From UBA11358 sp036501565 (GTDB lineage: Bacteria > Verrucomicrobiota > Verrucomicrobiia > Limisphaerales > UBA11358), in contig DASYAA010000036.1 in the NCBI GenBank assembly GCA_036501565.1, forward strand, positions 1 through 14,650: 14,650 bases of DNA. The letters run 5' to 3'. Of the stretch, positions 14,078 to 14,650 are shown piece after piece (within the stretch, counting starts at the first letter, position 1; the number at the start of each line of letters is the position of its first letter). The notes beneath the pieces were generated by a model. The model saw only the letters and a program-made list of their open reading frames with translations. It ran no database searches and was not told the DNA's origin. Both the position numbers and the translations under genes were made by a program.

Positions 14078-14650
14078 CTATGTGCTCGCGCTCGTGTAAC
14101 GGCGCACGGAAATTTTCCAGAACCATTCTGAAATCAGCGACCAGATAATTCCCAGACCGAGCAACAACAACATTGATTCCGGCGAAACCAATTTTTCCGC
14201 CAGCACGCGCACAGGCACATTTGAGACGAGCAACACCGGTAACGCAAACGTGAACACCGCCTTGAACGCGCCTTTGAACGCTTCGTCCGGCATTCGCGCG
14301 ATGTTGAAAAGATTGTAATAACCATAAACAATTCCCTGCGCGCGCACCGTCCAGAAACTGATCGCCGCGAGCATGAACATCAGCGAGTAATGGATCAAAA
14401 TTCCCACGACGCACAACGCGCTGAAACCGGCGAGTTGCATAAACGTCGGGTGCAGGTGCAATTTCCCCGCCGCGTAAAGCATGACGGCAACGGCGAAGAG
14501 CGCGTTGACGAACGCGCCCAAATCCACCTGCCGCAGCGAGACGATGAAGCGCGTATTGATTGGCAGCAGCAGCAGGAAATCCATCTTGCCCGTGCGGACG
14601 AGTTCCGAGAGGTTCGTGCAGTTCACGAGGAAGAACGCCTGATAGACCTG
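14078..14650 (-). CDS. ABC-2 type transporter permease, DUF990-like (partial)
   Basis: The last ~190 residues of a membrane protein whose 5' end lies beyond the window. The frame stays open to base 14650. The start of the visible part (QAFFLVNCTNLSELVRTGKM, then DFLLLLPINTRFIVSLR) matches the 'N...L...GklD..LlkPin..F.vs' segment of DUF990-type ABC-2 permeases, which pair with an ABC ATPase for export. Several hydrophobic spans follow (FVNALFAVAVMLYAAG, FSALCVVGILIHYSLMFML, VFTFALPVLLVSNVP, SMLLLLGLGIIWSLISEWFW), ending in a short basic tail. The substrate is unknown. It is on the same strand as rpsJ, but 127 bp separate them, and function does not connect them. Confidence 0.82.
   Translation of the reverse strand, partial: QVYQAFFLVNCTNLSELVRTGKMDFLLLLPINTRFIVSLRQVDLGAFVNALFAVAVMLYAAGKLHLHPTFMQLAGFSALCVVGILIHYSLMFMLAAISFWTVRAQGIVYGYYNLFNIARMPDEAFKGAFKAVFTFALPVLLVSNVPVRVLAEKLVSPESMLLLLGLGIIWSLISEWFWKISVRRYTSAST

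Overview
The window is ordinary bacterial chromosome with housekeeping genes in scattered order, broken up by several small accessory patches. The likely source is a Verrucomicrobiota-type (PVC) bacterium. This is an inference from three things: moderately high G+C coding DNA with many AAAA/TTTT runs, mostly weak or absent Shine-Dalgarno sites, and a small truncated protein whose motif (ARMNLLRAEGLPGSE) I associate with Verrucomicrobia/Planctomycetes proteins. No 16S or other decisive marker is present.

Left part (1-3412): rlmN (23S rRNA/tRNA methyltransferase) is followed by a long hairpin element built from six CACAGAT/ATCTGTG heptamers, which overlaps the rlmN stop and ends 10 bases before hisH (imidazole glycerol phosphate synthase glutaminase). 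Behind hisH lies a damaged Phd/RelE toxin-antitoxin cassette. It is bracketed by two 40-bp direct repeats that are both copies of the hisH 3' end, and the toxin has a one-base frameshift. An AT-rich trio follows: a VapB-like small protein, a GGPNDGQ small protein and a lipoprotein. It looks like acquired DNA.

Middle (3539-10041): a Mn-type superoxide dismutase and panD (aspartate decarboxylase) converge on a strong bidirectional terminator. panD has a consensus -10 box only 9 bases from its ATG, so its message is probably leaderless. pabA/trpG (glutamine amidotransferase) runs divergently from an M50 membrane metalloprotease, which converges 3 bp away with aroB (3-dehydroquinate synthase). 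aroB is divergent from a pgm - class I fructose-bisphosphate aldolase pair (glucose-phosphate interconversion and glycolysis).

Right part (10042-14650): an unrecognised, lower-GC gene that may be frameshifted converges with folE2 (zinc-independent GTP cyclohydrolase). A secreted endonuclease/exonuclease/phosphatase-family enzyme and a truncated exported-protein remnant follow. An isolated rpsJ-rplC ribosomal pair is closed by its own terminator, where most bacteria continue into rplD. The window ends inside an ABC-2 type (DUF990-like) permease gene.

Several genes feed cofactor synthesis: aroB makes the chorismate precursor, pabA can supply p-aminobenzoate, folE2 starts the pterin branch of folate, and panD makes beta-alanine for CoA. 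They do not form one operon. I found no convincing undescribed multi-gene system. The most distinctive signals are the direct-repeat-flanked TA cassette at the hisH 3' end and the heptamer hairpin at the rlmN/hisH junction.
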